Assembly (NCBI RefSeq): GCF_963662255.1
Contig: NC_085071.1
Span: 1,383,701-1,447,700 of the forward strand
Direction of reading: 5' to 3'
Source: Cinclus cinclus
Lineage: Eukaryota; Chordata; Aves; Passeriformes; Cinclidae
DNA: 64,000 nt
The position numbers and the translations under genes are program-made. Positions within the stretch are counted from its first letter, which is position 1. Each line of letters opens with the position of its first letter. Positions 1 through 12,429 of this stretch are shown one piece after another. Below the pieces are notes generated by a model. The model was not told the origin of the DNA, searched no databases, and saw nothing but the letters and a program-made list of their open reading frames with translations.

Positions 1-3000
1 TATAAATAGGAGCAATGCCCCGAGGTGTTGGACCTGGGGCTGGTCCTCAGCTCCTGACAAGGTTGAACACAGCTGGCTCTTCCTCTTCAGGCCTGGCCAC
101 CACAGAGATGTGGTGACTCTGCCTCTCTTTAATCCTGGTTCTCTCTTATTTCTGTGTTCAGGCACCAGCTCTGCATCCACAGGGGTCTGGCTTTAGTTTC
201 TTAAATCTTGTTTTTAGTACAGGGCTGCTCCTGTGGGCCATTCAAGAGTCCTTCTCTTTGGATTTCTTCATCCAAGGCCTTCCCCACCTCAAATTTCCAT
301 CCCAATCCCTGTTTCCCCCCAGCCAGGAGGGAATGAAGGTCATTTGGGTGGAATTGCAAAACCTTGGAGTGGTGGCGGGGGGAGAAATGACTGGCAGGAA
401 ATCAGCTCCAAAGGCTCTGAGTGGTTTATGGGAGCAAACCTTGTTCCCATTAAGAAAATCCAGATTTGTTGTGACATTGCGAGGCTGAGTGGGGTTGTGC
501 ACAATATTTCCTTGGGATATCTGGCAGCTGGATCAGTGTTTAATATATCCATTAAATGCTATATCGAGATGTAAGAGCAGCCAATAAAACTTGTTTATTT
601 ACCTCTGAAACCTCTGACAGAGCAGAGCCCATCACTCCCTGGATATATTTCCCCATTCCCATCTCCTAGCTATTGGGAATGACAGCAATAAAAGGAAGAG
701 CCATAGATTTTCTCTCCCAGCCTGCATTTACTGTGGACAAAACAAAGCCTATCAAAATGCATTTATTTATTTATCTCTCCCTGGAGTGCACCCAGAGTGC
801 AACGCCTGATGTGTTTGTACAATTGCATGGAATATCCAGGAGGGACCCATCACCCTCATCCTCCCCGAGCCCTTCCCTGTGATCCATCTCCAGGAAAAAC
901 GGAGTCTTTTGGCTTTATTGGCTTTTATGGCCATGTTTATTATCCCTGTGCTGGGACAGCCAAGGGTCCCACCCTCTCCCCCCCCCCCGCTTCCAGCACC
1001 TCCCAACTATCAATTCCCCAAAATTGCCTCCAATTCCAAACCTTGAACATTTCAAACAGCAGTGGGGGAATAAAACTGAGCACTAAACCAGCCTGGTGGG
1101 TTCAGACAAGTGCACAGCAAGCAGGAAAATCTGGAATCAAAATATTTCTTTTCTTTCCCACTTGGTGAAGGTGACAGTGCCTTGTTTTCACAGCTTTAAC
1201 ATCTTTTGTTATTTCCCCTGTGCTGTTCCAGGCTCTGGACACAGGGATTGGGCTGTGGGCGAGGAGGAGCAAGGGCAGCTCGACCTTTGTGTTAAATCAC
1301 CAAATCCGCACAGTTTATAGGGAGCTGGATCCTGGGGGTGCTGGGGGAGGGAATGCGGGCAGGGACTCCTTATGACTCCCTGCATCTCTCCCAAAAACTG
1401 CAGGAACACCTGAACAAGGGGATATTTTGTCACTTTTTCTACAGCAGAGAGGACAGAGCTGTGATCTTCCCTGGATGATGCTGCTCATCCAGAGCCCAGC
1501 TGAGCTGGGCTCATTCTGACCTGAACCACTGAAAAAAACTGATTTTATGAAGACTTGAAACTGTTTCTCATTTATATTCCCTGCTCCTGTTTGTTTGTGT
1601 GGTTTTACAAGATCACTGCTTGGCCAAGGAAGGAGGAGGACAGGGCAAGGTGCTGATCACCCCCCCAGTGTCTCTCCAGCTAATTAGACAGGTGTTAATT
1701 ACCAGCTCAGGGCTTGGACCTGCTAAATGTGCTCATGGAGATGAAGGAAGGGTAAACCCCAACTGGCTCCGCATGGGAGTTCTGTCAGAGGGGAGGAAGG
1801 GGGATTTGGGTGAGATTTGGGATTTGGTAGGTTCAGGAGGCAGGAAACTGTTGTTCCCACATTCCCTTGTGATGGCCAGCACGGAGCTCCCAGTGCGGGA
1901 ACGTTTTCCATCCTCACAGCTCCTGCCATTGCAGGATCAATGCCTGGGCAGCATTTAGCAAAGTGCTGGGATGGTTCCTGCTCTGGAAGCCAAATTCCTG
2001 ATGGAACTGGTCATGGAGACAAAGGCTCTGTGGAAATGAGGCTGAGTGGACACCGAGAGGAACAAGCTCAGTCTGTGTTCCGAAGATTTGTCCATAACCA
2101 GACCAGGACAGAGCCAGGGATGAGCCAATAAAACCCCTGGACAGGAAAACTGGAAATATTCCCTGCACAAGCATTCATTGTTCAGCTCCACATTTGTCAG
2201 GAATGGGGAATATTCCATCAGCCCCAGTTATTCCAGTGGTTATTCCGGGATTCTCGATCCTGCTGGAGCTGCACATCTGGACAGGGTTTGCCTGTGGGAG
2301 GCTTTGTCCCTGTGGAACAGCTCCTGGAAAATCCAGCTGCTGGTTTTGCTGCAGGAATAACAATTCTGTAATGGTGCTGTTTGAAGGAGAAGAATGTTCC
2401 CGATCCCTGGGCCTGACAGTGGATTTATCACCTCTCCACAGGCCCCTCTGGGACCACATCCACGTGCACAATTATCCCACCCCAAATGTGCTTCCCCTCC
2501 CTTGCTCCCAGCTCACCTGGGGCTCCTTGTCCGTGTAAAGCATCCGCGGTGCTGACAAGCGGCTCCTGTCACTCGATGAGGTGGAAAACAGCCCCTGCCA
2601 GCAGCCAGGGAATCATCAGAGGGATGAAAAATGAGCCTGGAGAGCAGGGCCCGGCCAGGACTGTGCTAATTACTGTGCTAATCACAGCCAGGGACACGTC
2701 GAGATGAATTCCTGGTGGGAAAGGGGCGATGCTCTGGAGCATTCCTCACTGCAGGGAGGGGTGAGATCACCTCTGGCTGCTCTCCTGAAGCAGCTGAGTG
2801 AATAAACAGGCAGGAGGAATCGTCTGCCAAGCTTCAATCATCGCCTTTCACCGTGTCAGGATCTAAAACACCTGAGAGGGGGAAACTGGGAGGAAAATCC
2901 CCCTTTGGAACCGTCCTGTGTCTTTCCTGCTGCTGTTTCAAGGCTCAGAATTCTTGTGTGGCCCCAAACCCTTCCCTGAACAGGGGGAGATGGGTGATGA

Positions 3001-4107
3001 GGGCAGCTCTGCTCTTTCAGTTCCTGGCCAGGTTATAAATAACTATTTATGAGTCTGAGGCACTTCTGACAAAGGTTTCTGAGTAGAAAGGAGAGAAAGA
3101 GTCAGAGAGACAATAGCACATAAAAATGTGAAAAGTCCCTTTCTGCCCTGGCTAAATCAGCGCTTGGCCTTGGCATGCTGCAATGAGGTTTTGCTTTGAT
3201 AGTGACCTAAATTTAACTTTTCTAAAGGTTCAAGGGGTGCAGAAACCTCAGACCTGAACTGATTCCTCTCAATTTAAACCCAGAGTGCTCTGTGGCTTCC
3301 CATCTGGTTCTTGATGGTTTTTTCATCCTGGGAGGGGAGAACCAAACCTGGAATTCTGGGGGTGCTTTGGGTGAGGGGAGGATTCCTCAGGGCTGACCAA
3401 GGAGCCAGACCCTCGATCACTGTCACTTTTTCCAAGGGAGGTTGGCATTCACTGCGCCTCCAGGGAGACTTCCAGGTTCTGCCTGGCTCCCTCCACCTCG
3501 AGGGAAAATGGAATCATTAATTCCTTTCAGAGGTTTATTGTGAGGATGAGAACAAGAGACAGGAATTGTTTTCCATGGCAATATTGTGTGGAATCACCCC
3601 TCACCGAGGGGTGAAGGGCTGAGTGTACATCCAATAACAAATATCCTAAAAACACTGAATTTGACCTCATTAAGGATTTTCTGGGGAGTGACGACAGCGA
3701 AACAGGAGAAGAGAGAGGGAAATGGCATCGAGGAGAGCTGGGGCAGGTTTCCCTTTAGCTCCAGGGAATCAGACCTTCCCCCGGAGGTGCTTCCTACAGC
3801 TGGGAATGTTCACCTGGAAACGCCTCCCAGCTCTGGACATCCTGCAAGAACAGGACCATCCCTTTCTCTTCTCCCCCCTCCCCGGGATGCAGGACTGTGG
3901 CTCTGGGAGCAGTACGAGGCTCTGATGGAATGAGAAGCTCAACTTCCACAAAAAGAAAAACCTACTAAAAAACCCAGCCTCTCCTCATTACATGCTCGAG
4001 CAGCTCCGGGAACAAGGCAAAAACTCCTCATGAAAATCCTGGCAAGAGGCAGAAGGGCAAGATTGCTGCTTCCAGCGCCTGGCTCCTCATCAGCCGCGGA
4101 ATTAACA
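1..4107. other. Intergenic, no gene recognised
   Basis: Open frames are short and mutually overlapping, without domain or splice support. A block at 2530-2710 (gctaattactgtgctaatca and CpG-containing words) and one at 3025-3200 (an AT core resembling a MEF2 site, ctatttatgag) are candidate conserved elements by appearance only. Confidence 0.5.
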
Positions 4108-5265
4108 CCGAGCTCTAACTCGGGATGAATCCCGAACACTAACTCGGGGTGAATCCCGAACGCTGACTCGGGGTAAATTCCGAAAGCTAACTCGGGGTGA
4201 ATCCCGAACGCTAACTCGGGGTGAATCCCGAACGCTGACTCGGGGTGAATCCCGAACGCTGACTCGGGGTGAATCCCGAACACTGACTTGGGGTAAATTC
4301 CGAACGCTGACTCGGGGTGAATTCCGAACACTGACTCGGGGTGAATCCCGAACACTGACTCGGGGTGAATTCCGAACGCTGACTCGGGGTGAATCCCGAA
4401 CACTGACTCGGGGTGAATTCCGAACGCTGACTCGGGGTGAATTCCGAACGCTGACTCGGGGTGAATCCCGAACGCTGACTCGGGGTGAATTCCGAACGCT
4501 AACTCGGGGTGAATCCCGAACGCTAACTCGGGGTGAATTCCGAGCTCTAACTCGGGGTGAATCCCGAACACTGACTCGGGGTGAATTCCGAACGCTGACT
4601 CGGGGTGAATCCCGAACGCTGACTCGGGGTAAATTCCGAACGCTAACTCGGGGTAAATTCCGAACGCTGACTCGGGGTGAATTCCGAGCTCTAACTCGGG
4701 GTGAATTCCGAACGCTGACTCGGGGTAAATTCCGAACGCTGACTCGGGGTGAATCCCGAACGCTAACTCGGGGTAAATTCCGAACGCTAACTCGGGGTGA
4801 ATTCCGAACGCTGACTCGGGGTGAATCCCGAACGCTGACTCGGGGTAAATTCCGAACGCTGACTCGGGGTGAATCCCGAACGCTGACTCGGGGTAAATTC
4901 CGAACGCTAACTCGGGGTAAATTCCGAACGCTGACTCGGGGTGAATTCCGAACGCTGACTCGGGGTGAATCCCGAACGCTAACTCGGGGTGAATTCCGAA
5001 CGCTGACTCGGGGTGAATCCCGAACGCTGACTCGGGGTGAATCCCGAACGCTGACTCGGGGTAAATCCCGAACGCTGACTCGGGGTGAATCCCGAACGCT
5101 AACTCGGGGTAAATCCCGAACGCTGACTCGGGGTGAATCCCGAACGCTGACTCGGGGTGAATCCCGAACGCTAACTCGGGGTGAATTCCGAACGCTGACT
5201 CGGGGTGAATCCCGAACGCTGACTCGGGGTGAATTCCGAGTGCTAATTCAGGGTGAATCCCGAGC
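4108..5265. repeat. 24-bp CpG-rich minisatellite, 48 copies
   Basis: 48 units of 24 bp; on the minus strand one frame reads GIHPESAF repeatedly (variants GIYPESAF, GIHPELAF, GIHPESVF, GIHPELEL). Each full unit has three CpGs. Variation is limited: c/t in gaatcc/gaattc, g/a in gtgaa/gtaaa, and tga/taa. Higher-order structure is visible: the order ES-ES-EL-ES-ES-IYEL (units 2-7 from the 5265 end) recurs as units 10-15. The 470-codon minus frame through it is not considered a gene. Confidence 0.97.
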
Positions 5266-6299
5266 ATGGAGCGGGGAGGGGAGGGACGCGTCCCCTGTTT
5301 GAGGTGGGGAGGGGGCTGGAGCAGGGCTGGGCTGGTACATGAGGGGTACATGAGTTTCCTTTACCCTGTCAGGTTTGTGTCCAAAAAGGAGACAGAGGAG
5401 TCCTGTCACTTTATTCAAGTAAAGGGAGGGGCCATGGGGCATTCCCCTGGGATCTCTCAGATTTTTGGAGGATGCAGCCTCCTTTTTATCCCAATTTCCC
5501 TCTCTCTTTCCCAAGGGGTTAAGGTACTTGAGAGGCACACACTTCCCAGAACACCTGATACCTGAGATTCCCCTCTAATGTATAACCCTCCCTTTCAATT
5601 TTTAATTCTTATAGAATTCATGGTTTTCCCCATTGTTTTTTTCATCTTTTAATATCCAATTTCATTTATCAGCAAACCTCCCGTTTGTTTGTAAAGGCAA
5701 ATACCTTTTTCCATTCATCCATCAGTGGAATCCATCCATTGTTTCTTTTATCTCTCAGCGCTGGTTTTATCTACCAGCAGATCCACAGCTTGTTTGTAAA
5801 GACAAATCCAACATTCCTCTCACACCCGTGCCCACAAAACTCCAGATCCCTTCCCCAGGTGGGGAAGGAAGACAAAACTCAGCGGGAATTGCCTGCAGAC
5901 ACCTTGGCTAAAGGCCGAGCAGGAGCCTGCGGGGTATTTCCAATGAAGGGAGCAGAGATGTCGCAGCCCCTCAGGGCTGGAGTGAGAGGGGCAGAACAGG
6001 GGACAGGGATCCCCTCCCGTGCCCAGGACTGTCCTCAGGGCAGGCCAGGGATTGCAGGAAGGTTTTGGGTTCACAGGGTGGGATGGGTTCGGTGTGGGGT
6101 GGCCCTGAGGCTCTGCAGGGTTTGGATCCGAGCCGTGGAACGAAGGGGACGGTTCCAGCAGTTCGGGGCAGTTTCCACTTTTGCCAGCTCATTTTGTTCC
6201 TTTTCTCTTCTTTTACTTTTTTGCAAACATTTCAGCCAGTTCTAAAATCAGATCAGGTGACAAAGTGTAAAAACCTTGAGGTGAGTTGATGTCAGACTG
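5266..6299. other. Intergenic, nothing recognised
   Basis: No gene, repeat or RNA signal that I can support. Confidence 0.5.
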
Positions 6300-6485
6300 T
6301 TCCAGGCTGCTCCAAGCTCCGTCCACCCTGACCTTGGACATTTCCAGGGATGGGGCAGCCCTGGAATCACCCGTGCCAGGGCCTCCCCACCCTCACAGGG
6401 AACAATTTTCCCCCAATAGCCCATCTAAATCCACTCCTTGTCAGTTAAGAACAATCCCCCTGATCCTCTCATTCCATCCCTTGTA
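6300..6485 (-). mobile_element. CR1 fragment
   Basis: Minus-sense CR1: acatttccagggatggggca, gtgccagggcctccccaccc, ccaatagcccatctaaatcc. Confidence 0.8.
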
Positions 6486-6639
6486 AACAGATCAATTTTT
6501 AGCAGTTTCTGATAAAAATATGGCACATCTGGAAGTTGTTGGTCAAACATCTGTCAGGTGTCCATTTTTTGCCCCAAATCAGAGCTGCACAAAGCTCAGA
6601 GCTCTCTCCAAGCCTGAGGCACCACGGTGTAAATAAACA

Positions 6640-6918
6640 CTTGTGCTTTGCTCCCACCCCACCCCTTCCACAAAATCTCCCAAACCTCCCCAGAGCCCCC
6701 AAAATCCTTGCAAAATCACTGTTCTACAAGTAGAGTCACAAACCCCCAAATTTATACCTTTATACATCTCCCATTTTTCCCTTCTCTTCCCCCCTTTGTC
6801 CCTCTTTCCCCCATTTCTCACTTTTTCCTTCATTTTTCCTCTGCCCCCCCACCCCCCCCATTTTTCTCTTCCCTTCCCTCCTCCTCATTTTCCTCCTTTT
6901 TCTCCCTGTTTTCCTGCT
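6640..6918. repeat. Polypyrimidine tract
   Basis: About 280 bp almost wholly C/T on the plus strand from 6750, with C and T runs; no fixed period. Confidence 0.75.
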
Positions 6919-7140
6919 TCAGTTCAGTCTAGCAGGAAACTCCCAGTGGGTGCAAGCAGGAAATGCTGAGTGATTTTGGAGACAGGAACAAGTAAAAAAG
7001 GGAACGCAGTTGTTCCCCCAGCTCAGCTCCCCCCTCTGGGCTGTCCTGTGTGGCCCAGATCTTGTGTCCTCGTGCCACCTCAGCTGCCAGGTGACAAAGC
7101 CTCCAGACTGAGTCAAGCTCTTATTGCTTCTCCAATATAG

Positions 7141-7276
7141 ATTTATTTTTTTTTTTTGCCTAGGATTTGAATGTTTTATTTACCTTTTTTTGTTGTTGTT
7201 TTGTGTTTGTTCTTTTTTTTTCGGGGGAGAGGTGGTGTTGGGTTTTTTTTGGTTGGTTGGTTGGTTGGGTTTTTTT
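7141..7276. repeat. T/G-rich low-complexity run with (GGTT)n
   Basis: T homopolymers mixed with ggttggttggttggttggg. Confidence 0.85.
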
Positions 7277-8049
7277 TGGTGGAGCTGCAGCAGATCCCAG
7301 AGAATGTGGAGCAGTTGTGAACGTCTGGGGGTTCCAGCAGCCCTGGTGGGCTGTGTCCCTCTGAAGGAATCCCAAACTGCTCCATCTGGGTTGAAATGTC
7401 AGCCTCACAGAGGGGGGAGGCCTGGCACGATTTGTGTTTAACAATATTGCAAGTGTGTTAGATTGGCAATTACCCTGTTCTGGGTTTGAATTCTAATTTC
7501 ACTTTTTTTTTTTTATTCCCTCTTTCTGTGCCATCTGCTGGATGCAATATTCATGTACTGTTAAATCAAACACTCCATTAACAGCAGCAGAGATAAATAT
7601 TGAATTAATGGATTATTCAGGTTAATGGGAGATTCATGGGAGGATGCTGGAGAGTGCTGGGTGTGAACTCTGCCAGCAGCTGAATCACTGCCCCTGGCTG
7701 GGCTCTGCCTGCAGATACCATAAAAACTGCCCAAAATGCTGAGATTTAGCTGGGAGAGACTTAAATATTCACTGGGAACACACTGGAGGTTGTTGGTGTG
7801 AGCAGATGAGGCCAGGACAAGCCCTGAGCACTGAATATTTCAGGCTCTCCCATCCTTCTGAGGAGGAGCAGAATCCACCTGCTGTGTTCCTGTTGTGGAA
7901 TAAATTCCCATTTTCCAGCCCCAAATCCACCAGCTACTCCAGCCCTGGGCCCTGCCCAGGGCTGAGCAGGGCAGGGATACAGGGCAGGGACTGTCCCCTG
8001 CTGCTGGGACAAACCCTGGGCAGGCAGAGCCTGCCCCAAAGAAGTGGGA

Positions 8050-8420
8050 AAGACAAAAATCCTGGAATGGTTGGGATGGAAGGAGATTTAAACTCATCCA
8101 GTGCCACCCCAGGGACACCTCCCACTGTCCCAGGCTGTCCCCAATGTCCAACCTGGCCTTGGGCACCGCCAGGGATCCAGGGGCAGCCACAGCTGCTCTG
8201 GGAATTCCATCCCAGCCCTGCCCACCCTGCCAGGGAACAATTCCTTCCCAAGATCCCACCCAGCCCTGCCCTGTGGCAGTGGAAGCCATTCCCTGTGTCC
8301 TGTCCCTCCATGCCTTGTCCCCAGTCCCTCTCCAGCTCTCCTGGAGCCCCTTCAGGCCCTGCCAGGGGCTCTGAGCTCTCCCTGGAGCCTTCTCCTCTCC
8401 AGGTGAGCACCCCCAGCTCT
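8050..8420 (-). mobile_element. CR1 LINE 3' fragment
   Basis: Minus-sense. Starts at the tail (tcctggaatggttgggatgg), then ccagtgccaccccagggaca, gatccaggggcagccacagc and ggaacaattccttcccaaga. Same subfamily as 37180-37500. Confidence 0.9.
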
Positions 8421-8882
8421 CCCAGTCTTACCCAGGTCATGTTTATGAACTGTCCCCACCCCTCTGTCCCTAATTCTGTGTTTTGACAACACTCTCCGTC
8501 ACTCCCCTTATTTTTATGCCTCACTTCATGAATATTCTGAGCAGGAAACTCATCCTGAAATTGTTTCCTTTTTGTCTTCTCTTCTAGGAAACGTTTGTGT
8601 GCAAAGTCTCCCTAATTTATGTAAATATGGAGGCAGCAGAGTTTTCACTTCATTGTTACAAATGAAAAGTTCCCCAACATTTCCAATTAGCTGGAATGAA
8701 AAGCATCTCTAAAAAATCCCAAAGCCAGCGAGGCTGGAGCAAACGGAGCATTCCCATCATGACAAACAACGGAGGAGGCTCCAGGGGAAGGGAATGGGGC
8801 ATTTGTGCCAAGGGTTGGCTGAAAACTTGGGATCAAGGGCCAGGAAATTTCTGTTAGGGTTAAACCCAGCTCAGCATTGCCC
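8421..8882. other. Intergenic, nothing recognised
   Basis: No feature supported. Confidence 0.5.
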
Positions 8883-9190
8883 CTCTTAGAATCTTGGAAT
8901 GTGCTGAGCTGGAAGGAACCCACAGGGATGATCAATCCCAAATCCAAACCCTGCCCAGACCCCCCAACAATCCCCCTGTCCATCCCTGGAGCGCTGTCCA
9001 AACACTCCTGGAGCTCTGGCAGCCTCGGGGCCGGGACCATTCCCTGGGGAGCCTGGGCAGTGCCCAGCACCCTCTGGCTGAGGGAAGAACCTTTCCCTGC
9101 TCTCCAGCCTGAGCCTGCCCTGATTCATTTTCAAGGCCCCCTGGCTGTCTCGGATTCCAGGAACATCCTTTCCCATTCCCTGGCTGCAGA
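8883..9190 (-). mobile_element. CR1 LINE 3' fragment
   Basis: Minus-sense: tagaatcttggaatgtgctg, gagctctggcagcctcgggg, ctctggctgagggaagaacc. Same type as the plus copy at 52600-53042. Confidence 0.9.
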
Positions 9191-9429
9191 CACCAGTGAG
9201 TACAGAGTGTTCAGACACCCAGAGCCAGCAGAACTCCTCCTGACAGGGATAATTTTATTGCCTTCACACCCCAGAGCTCGTCCCTCTCCTCCCCAGGGCC
9301 AGATAAGAGCTCAGTGTTGCTGTTTAAGAAAAAAAAAATCTCATTTTGGCACCGTTGCTGGCAGAAATATTGAGAGCTTCATTCCTTCCCCCCTCGCTCC
9401 CTCTCTCCCTCCTCTTGTAATCTTTGATA

Positions 9430-9800
9430 AAGAAAAAAGTGTTCTCCCAGAAAGGGATGCTAATTAACAATTAATTCTTTTATCTTCCAGCGCCGAGACT
9501 GGGAGACCTGAAGAAGATGTAGAATAAAATTAGTGGTAATTAGCTTTTTAGAGCATTAAATAAACAGCGACATGAACGATGGAGAATTAATGTTATGCAT
9601 TTATTTTTAACAATATTTATCCAGGCGGGTTTTGAACAAGGCCCCGTGGCATTGGCTCCCTCTAACACAGGCGAAGCAGCAGCGAGGAATAATCACATTT
9701 AGGCTGCGTTCAGACAGCACCATGCAAATCAGAGGAATAATGAAGAGGAGCCTCTTAATAGAGGTTTGGTGGCTCTGTGCTCAAATATCATATCAGGGCT
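9430..9800. promoter_or_regulatory. Candidate conserved non-coding element
   Basis: AT-rich block with several homeodomain-type TAATTA/TTAATT words, an octamer atgcaaat (9722-9729) and CpG-bearing segments, flanked by CR1s but itself repeat-free. Such composition is typical of developmental enhancers; conservation was not tested. Confidence 0.3.
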
Positions 9801-9997
9801 TTGTATTCCTCTGGAGAACTCAGGAACTGCCACCCTCCATCATTCCCAGCCATAGGCACTGCCTCGGAATCGCAGCCCTGGGATGAGTTGGAGCTGCCAG
9901 AAAGGAGCTTGGAGGGGTGGCCTGGGGACATCCTGGGGACATCCTGGGAACCCAGCCAGGGAAGGACACAGAGCCCATCTCCAGTGGGACAGAGATC

Positions 9998-10270
9998 ACA
10001 GGTTAGCAGAATATTCCAGGCTGGAAAAGGAACCACAGGGATCATGGAATCCTGGCACTGCAAGTGGGGTGGATTATCACAGAGTATCAGAATATCCCAT
10101 GATGGACCTACAGGGATCATGGAATCCAACTCCTGGCCCTGCACAGTGTGGTAGAGGTCACTGGATATTTGAATATTCCAGCCTGGAAAAGGACTCACAG
10201 GGATCATGAAATCCAACTCCTGGCCCTGCAGACACTCCAAAATCCCACCTGTCCCTGAGAGCATTGTCCA
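9998..10270 (-). mobile_element. CR1 tail present as three tandem partial copies
   Basis: Minus-sense CR1 end repeated: ccaggctggaaaaggaacca, then gatggacctacagggatcat, then ccagcctggaaaaggactca. Each is followed by gggatcatggaatcc and, in two copies, aactcctggccctgca. Confidence 0.8.
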
Positions 10271-10754
10271 AGCATCTTTCCATGTTTTTGTCTCAAATCC
10301 CTGCTGGGACACACAAATGTTGTGCCCTGATTGCCAGCGGGGTCCTCGCTGTGCTCTGGAAGTGTGCAGAGATACCAGATTTCAGCCCCAACAAACGGAC
10401 TGGTTGCATTTCTTCTCTGCTGCTGCTCTGGGGTTTAGGGGAAAGGGCTCCCCCGTGTTTCTGTGCCCAGCACGTGTCCACTGCCATCCCAGCCATTCCA
10501 GGGTCACTGGCACCGATGGCATCTCCCTCATCCAGGCACTGGGGACGCTCAGGCAGGAAGGGCTGGAGAACACCAAAACTCGGCTCCTGTTCAGCTGAAC
10601 TCCCCTAGGCTCACCTGTGTCCCTTTGTCGCCGCAGCCAGGTGGGAGGGGTGGGGAGATGTCGAACCCGGTCTGTGCTGTGGGACAGCTTTACTCATCAA
10701 GGGTAATTAAGAAAGGAGCCTGGACACCGTTCTTAAGCAAGACTCTCTGCAAAG

Positions 10755-11265
10755 TCGGAATCAGAGGGGACAGAGGGGACAGAGGGGACAGGGACAGTAC
10801 CCCCCCCCAGCCCTGCAGGGATGCGGAGCCTCCCGCTCCACGTCCGGCTCCCGTCATCCTGCCTTAATTAAGGGAAACCTCATCAGTGACAGGCTTCAAT
10901 CAGGCACGCCATGAGGAGCTGACGGGGCGCTAAATGCAATCAGCGATTGTCACCGCTGAGGTGACAGCTGGAGGCTGGGAATGGTCCCGATTCCCTCCCA
11001 GGATCCCACCGGGAATGCGAAACCTTCCGCTGGGATTTGGGGGGCTGGGACAGCACCCCTAGGTCAGGGTGAACACAGGGTAGGGCAGGGCTGTGTGGGG
11101 GGGACACAGGACAGGGACAGTTCTGGGGACTATGGGTGACACACAGGGACAGGGACAGGGACAGGGACAACTCTGGGGACTGTGGCTGTGGGTGACACAC
11201 ACAGGGCAGGGACATTCTTGCTGCAGGTGACCCACACAGGACAGGGACACCCCAGAATTTTCCTC
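10755..11265. repeat. Short GGGACA-type repeats
   Basis: cagaggggacagaggggac units at 10766-10795, and a pair of larger units at 11090-11265 containing runs of acaggg plus ggtgacacaca. The AT/CpG block between them (10860-10975) is repeat-free. Confidence 0.75.
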
Positions 11266-11269
11266 ATGC

Positions 11270-12425
11270 CAGGTCACCACAGAGAAAGCCTTGGGAAAAA
11301 GCAGCACTTCCACTCGGTGTTCACAAGTTCTCCAGTTTTAGATAAAACTTCACCCCAGCCATGGACTGAGCCCATGGCAGAGCTCGATCACTGTGGAAAC
11401 TCAGCAAATATTTCAACATTTGGGTCTGTGCTCCCATTTTGGGTGGCAGGGAGAGGCATTTGGCTGGCTCAGCAGTGTTATTTGTTTTATGGGGTTGATT
11501 TTTTTTCCCACTGAGAGAGCTGAGAGAGCAGAGAGAGCAGAAATTTGGGGATTCTCTCTGGCAAGAGGCATGGATAATGTGATAGACTATGAATCCTGCA
11601 GGAGTTAATTGGCTGGGGATAAACGATGGCCAGAGCAGGAGGCAGGGGAGGATTGTGTTCTCCTCACTCCCAATATTAACCCCCAACACGATTCAAGGCA
11701 TTTTTATCCGATTCATGGCCTGTCTCTCTCCAAGGACAAGAGAGGTGAGGAGAATTGACTGTGTCCGCTTTCAATCTCAAATCTTTCCATCAAATTTGCG
11801 ATTCCTTCCTGTCATGATGAAGAGAGGGCAAAGCTTTTCCACTCCCACCCAGCCGTGGATGGCTGGAGGAGCTGGAACCCACTCAGAAATCTGGGCTCTG
11901 CTCGGTAAAAGGTTACTAAAATAATTTACCGTAGTTAACCTGTTGTTATCAAAGCACAAGTAATAGGTTAAAAACTTTCATGTTAAATTTTATAGAACAA
12001 AAAATGTAAAAATAAAGGGGTAAACGGAGGAGGAAAAAAAATGGGTGGGGGGGAAAGGCCATTGGAACCAAACAAGCTGAGTTAAGGAGCACCGGTGAAT
12101 AAAGGAGCGCTGGTGCTGTTTTACACCCTGAGCTGGCACTGAAATGCAAAATAACTCGCAGACAAATGAGCCCTCCCGACTGCCCCACTCCCAGAGGTCA
12201 CCAGCCCAGCCATGAAAGCCGCGATTCAATTTGGAATCAAGCTGGAAAATCGGACAGGAAAGACCAAAGGGGTCGCAGGGGAAGCCAAAAGTCACCAAGA
12301 CAAGAAATGCATCACATGGGAGAGAACCATCCCTAAAATGGGGCAAAGAGGGAGGCTGGGCTTTCAGTATTTGGAAATGTAAAGGCTGTTCATGATTCCC
12401 AGAGGAATCGGTGGCAACTGGAGAG
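11270..12425. other. Intergenic, nothing recognised
   Basis: Only a short gagagcagagagag run near 11510-11545. Confidence 0.5.
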
Positions 12426-12429
12426 GTGG

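Noticed and set aside
1..10. TATAAATAGG as a core promoter at the window edge
   Set aside because: A lone motif without a downstream gene or CpG context.
4108..5265. CRISPR array
   Set aside because: Units are contiguous with no unique spacers, and the DNA is eukaryotic. The same applies to the other arrays.
3939..5351. 470-codon minus-strand open frame of octapeptide repeats as a structural protein gene
   Set aside because: The frame is open because a 24-bp unit without stops repeats in phase. Flanks show no promoter, splice or domain evidence.
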